From assembly GCA_014378155.1 (NCBI GenBank), contig JACMOF010000201.1, forward strand, positions 1 to 6,724: a DNA stretch of 6,724 nucleotides. The letters are read 5' to 3'. The notes beneath the pieces were generated by a model that searched no databases, had not been told where the DNA came from, and saw only the letters and a list, made by a program, of their open reading frames with translations. The position numbers and the translations under genes were made by a program. Below are positions 5,453 through 6,724 of this stretch, in pieces; positions within the stretch are counted from its first letter, which is position 1; each line of letters opens with the position of its first letter. The DNA comes from Caulobacter sp. (GTDB lineage Bacteria > Pseudomonadota > Alphaproteobacteria > Caulobacterales > Caulobacteraceae).

Positions 5453-6724
5453 TTAGCCGCCGAAGCGGTAGCGCACGCCCAGCGACACGCGGCGGTCACC
5501 CGACACGAAGCGCAGAGGCAGGTTCGAGAACTGCAGATAGCTCTTGGAGTCTTCCTTGGTCAGGTTGGAGCCTTCGAGCGTGACCTTCAGATCCGAGGTG
5601 ACCTCGTAGGCGACCTGGCCATCCAGCTGGCCGTAGGCTTCGTTATAGATGCCCAGCTTGTGAAGGTCGGCGCCCGAGCCGAAGGTGAAGTTACCGATAT
5701 AGGCCTTGTCACGCCAGGCATAGGACAGGCGGGTCGAGAACGGGCCATGCTCGAAATAGCCCTGGACGTTGAAGGCGTTCTTGGAAACGCCTGGAATCGG
5801 CAGGCTCTTGGAGAAGTCGGTGAAGTCAGGCGAGCTGGAGTCCGAATAGGTATAGTTGGCGGTGAAGCCGAAGCCATTCTCAAAGGCGTACTGTCCCTGT
5901 AGCTCGAGCCCCTTGATCGTGCCGCCCTCGCCGTTGCTCACGGAGTTGAACGTGCCGACAGAAGCGCCCGCCACCGACTGGTCCTTCACCGTCACCGGGA
6001 AGGTGTTGGGGACGATGAACGAGTCGATGGTCTTGTAGAAGACGCCGGCCGAGATCAGGCCCTGCTTGCCGAAATAGTGCTCATAGGCGAAGTCGATCTG
6101 CGAGGCGCGGAACGGGTTGAGGTTGGGATTGCCGCCGCTGCCGTTGGTGTAGAGGAACTTGTTCAGGTTCGGCCCGGGGGTCGAGGAGCGGGTGAAGTTG
6201 TACGACGCGCCCTGGCCCAGGTCGAACAGGTTCTGCGAGGCCACGACGCGCGCCGCAGTCGCCCGGACCTTGTCGTTGTCGTTGATGTTGAACACGGCGT
6301 TCAGGCTGGGCAGGACATCGGTATATTCGCGCACGGTCCGCGCCGAGTCCGGGTTCTTCAGGACGCCGTTCCAGCTATCGGTGCCCCAAGACAGCGGCGT
6401 GACCGGGGTGTTGGACGAGTCGATGGTCAGCTTGGTGTGGACCACGCGGACGCCCGCATTGATGTGGAACCCTTCGTCGCCCAGGTCGGTCATGACGTAG
6501 CCCGAGGTCGTCTCATCCTTGATCTTGAAGGATTCGATCGGGTCCCTGTAGAAGGCCAGCTTGGTCGAGGGATACAGCGCCTGCAGCCAGGCGACCGGAT
6601 CCTTCATCTGCCCATAGTCCTGGAAGATCGCCGTCACGCCGTGGACATTGTCGGTGACCGCGCGGCCCGGGTTGGAGGCGGCGGTCTGGTAGGGCGTGAC
6701 CACGGCGGGCGAGTTGCCGAAGCG
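5453..6724 (-). CDS. TonB-dependent outer-membrane receptor, C-terminal part (partial)
   Basis: The frame is open at the right edge and gives 423 residues of beta-barrel, ending with stop TAA at 5455-5453. Such receptors import scarce substrates across the outer membrane using TonB-ExbBD energy. The alternating polar/aromatic strands include INDNDKVRATAARVV, FAYEHYFGKQGLISAGVFYKTIDSFI, GLELQGQYAFENGFGFTANYTYS, FSTRLSYAWRD and YGQLDGQVAYEVTSDLKVTLEGSNLT, which match the Xanthomonas/Caulobacter-type TonB receptor family (TIGR01782 style). The chain ends RVSLGVRYRFGG, the usual final strand with a terminal aromatic followed by two extra glycines. The signal peptide, TonB box and plug domain lie beyond the window, so substrate class is inferred only from neighbours: an exo-beta-glucosidase and a halogenase-like gene suggest a plant or glucan oligosaccharide. 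It is likely the first gene of the cluster seen here. Confidence 0.93.
   Translation of the reverse strand, partial: RFGNSPAVVTPYQTAASNPGRAVTDNVHGVTAIFQDYGQMKDPVAWLQALYPSTKLAFYRDPIESFKIKDETTSGYVMTDLGDEGFHINAGVRVVHTKLTIDSSNTPVTPLSWGTDSWNGVLKNPDSARTVREYTDVLPSLNAVFNINDNDKVRATAARVVASQNLFDLGQGASYNFTRSSTPGPNLNKFLYTNGSGGNPNLNPFRASQIDFAYEHYFGKQGLISAGVFYKTIDSFIVPNTFPVTVKDQSVAGASVGTFNSVSNGEGGTIKGLELQGQYAFENGFGFTANYTYSDSSSPDFTDFSKSLPIPGVSKNAFNVQGYFEHGPFSTRLSYAWRDKAYIGNFTFGSGADLHKLGIYNEAYGQLDGQVAYEVTSDLKVTLEGSNLTKEDSKSYLQFSNLPLRFVSGDRRVSLGVRYRFGG

Overview
The window looks like chromosomal DNA from a high-GC alphaproteobacterium, most likely Caulobacter or a close relative. The reasons are the strong G/C third-position bias, a TonB-dependent receptor of the Xanthomonas/Caulobacter type, and two intergenic palindromic elements of kinds I recall as widespread in Caulobacterales and related alphaproteobacteria. 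No species can be fixed from sequence reading alone.

Layout. Bases 1-251 are the 3' end of gyrB (+). Bases 252-362 hold a composite palindromic repeat. Bases 379-894 encode a GNAT-family acetyltransferase (+). Bases 895-1050, between two convergent genes, are filled almost completely by a second, larger inverted-repeat element (897-1038). Everything from 1051 to the right edge reads on the minus strand. In transcription order this is the C-terminal half of a TonB-dependent outer-membrane receptor (6724-5453, N-terminus outside the window), a flavin-dependent tryptophan-halogenase-like protein (5363-3840), and an exported family 3 glycoside hydrolase of the ExoP/CelD type (3519-1051).

The three minus-strand genes resemble a carbohydrate-scavenging locus. 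The receptor would import oligosaccharides across the outer membrane, and the GH3 enzyme would trim glucose from beta-glucans or cello-oligosaccharides. The halogenase-like flavoprotein is a recurrent but unexplained companion of such receptors. The receptor and halogenase are 89 bp apart, with a perfect 10-bp hairpin between them. The GH3 gene follows after a 320-bp gap that holds two LacI/GalR-like operators 23 bp apart, several hairpins, and an intrinsic-terminator-like structure (GC stem plus six U) just upstream of the GH3 ribosome-binding site. This suggests that GH3 has its own regulated promoter and possibly an attenuated leader.

I see no CRISPR array, tRNA, rRNA, insertion sequence or phage gene. 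There is no clearly new multi-gene system. The parts most worth a second look are the structured GH3 leader, the halogenase in a sugar-uptake setting, and the two intergenic elements.
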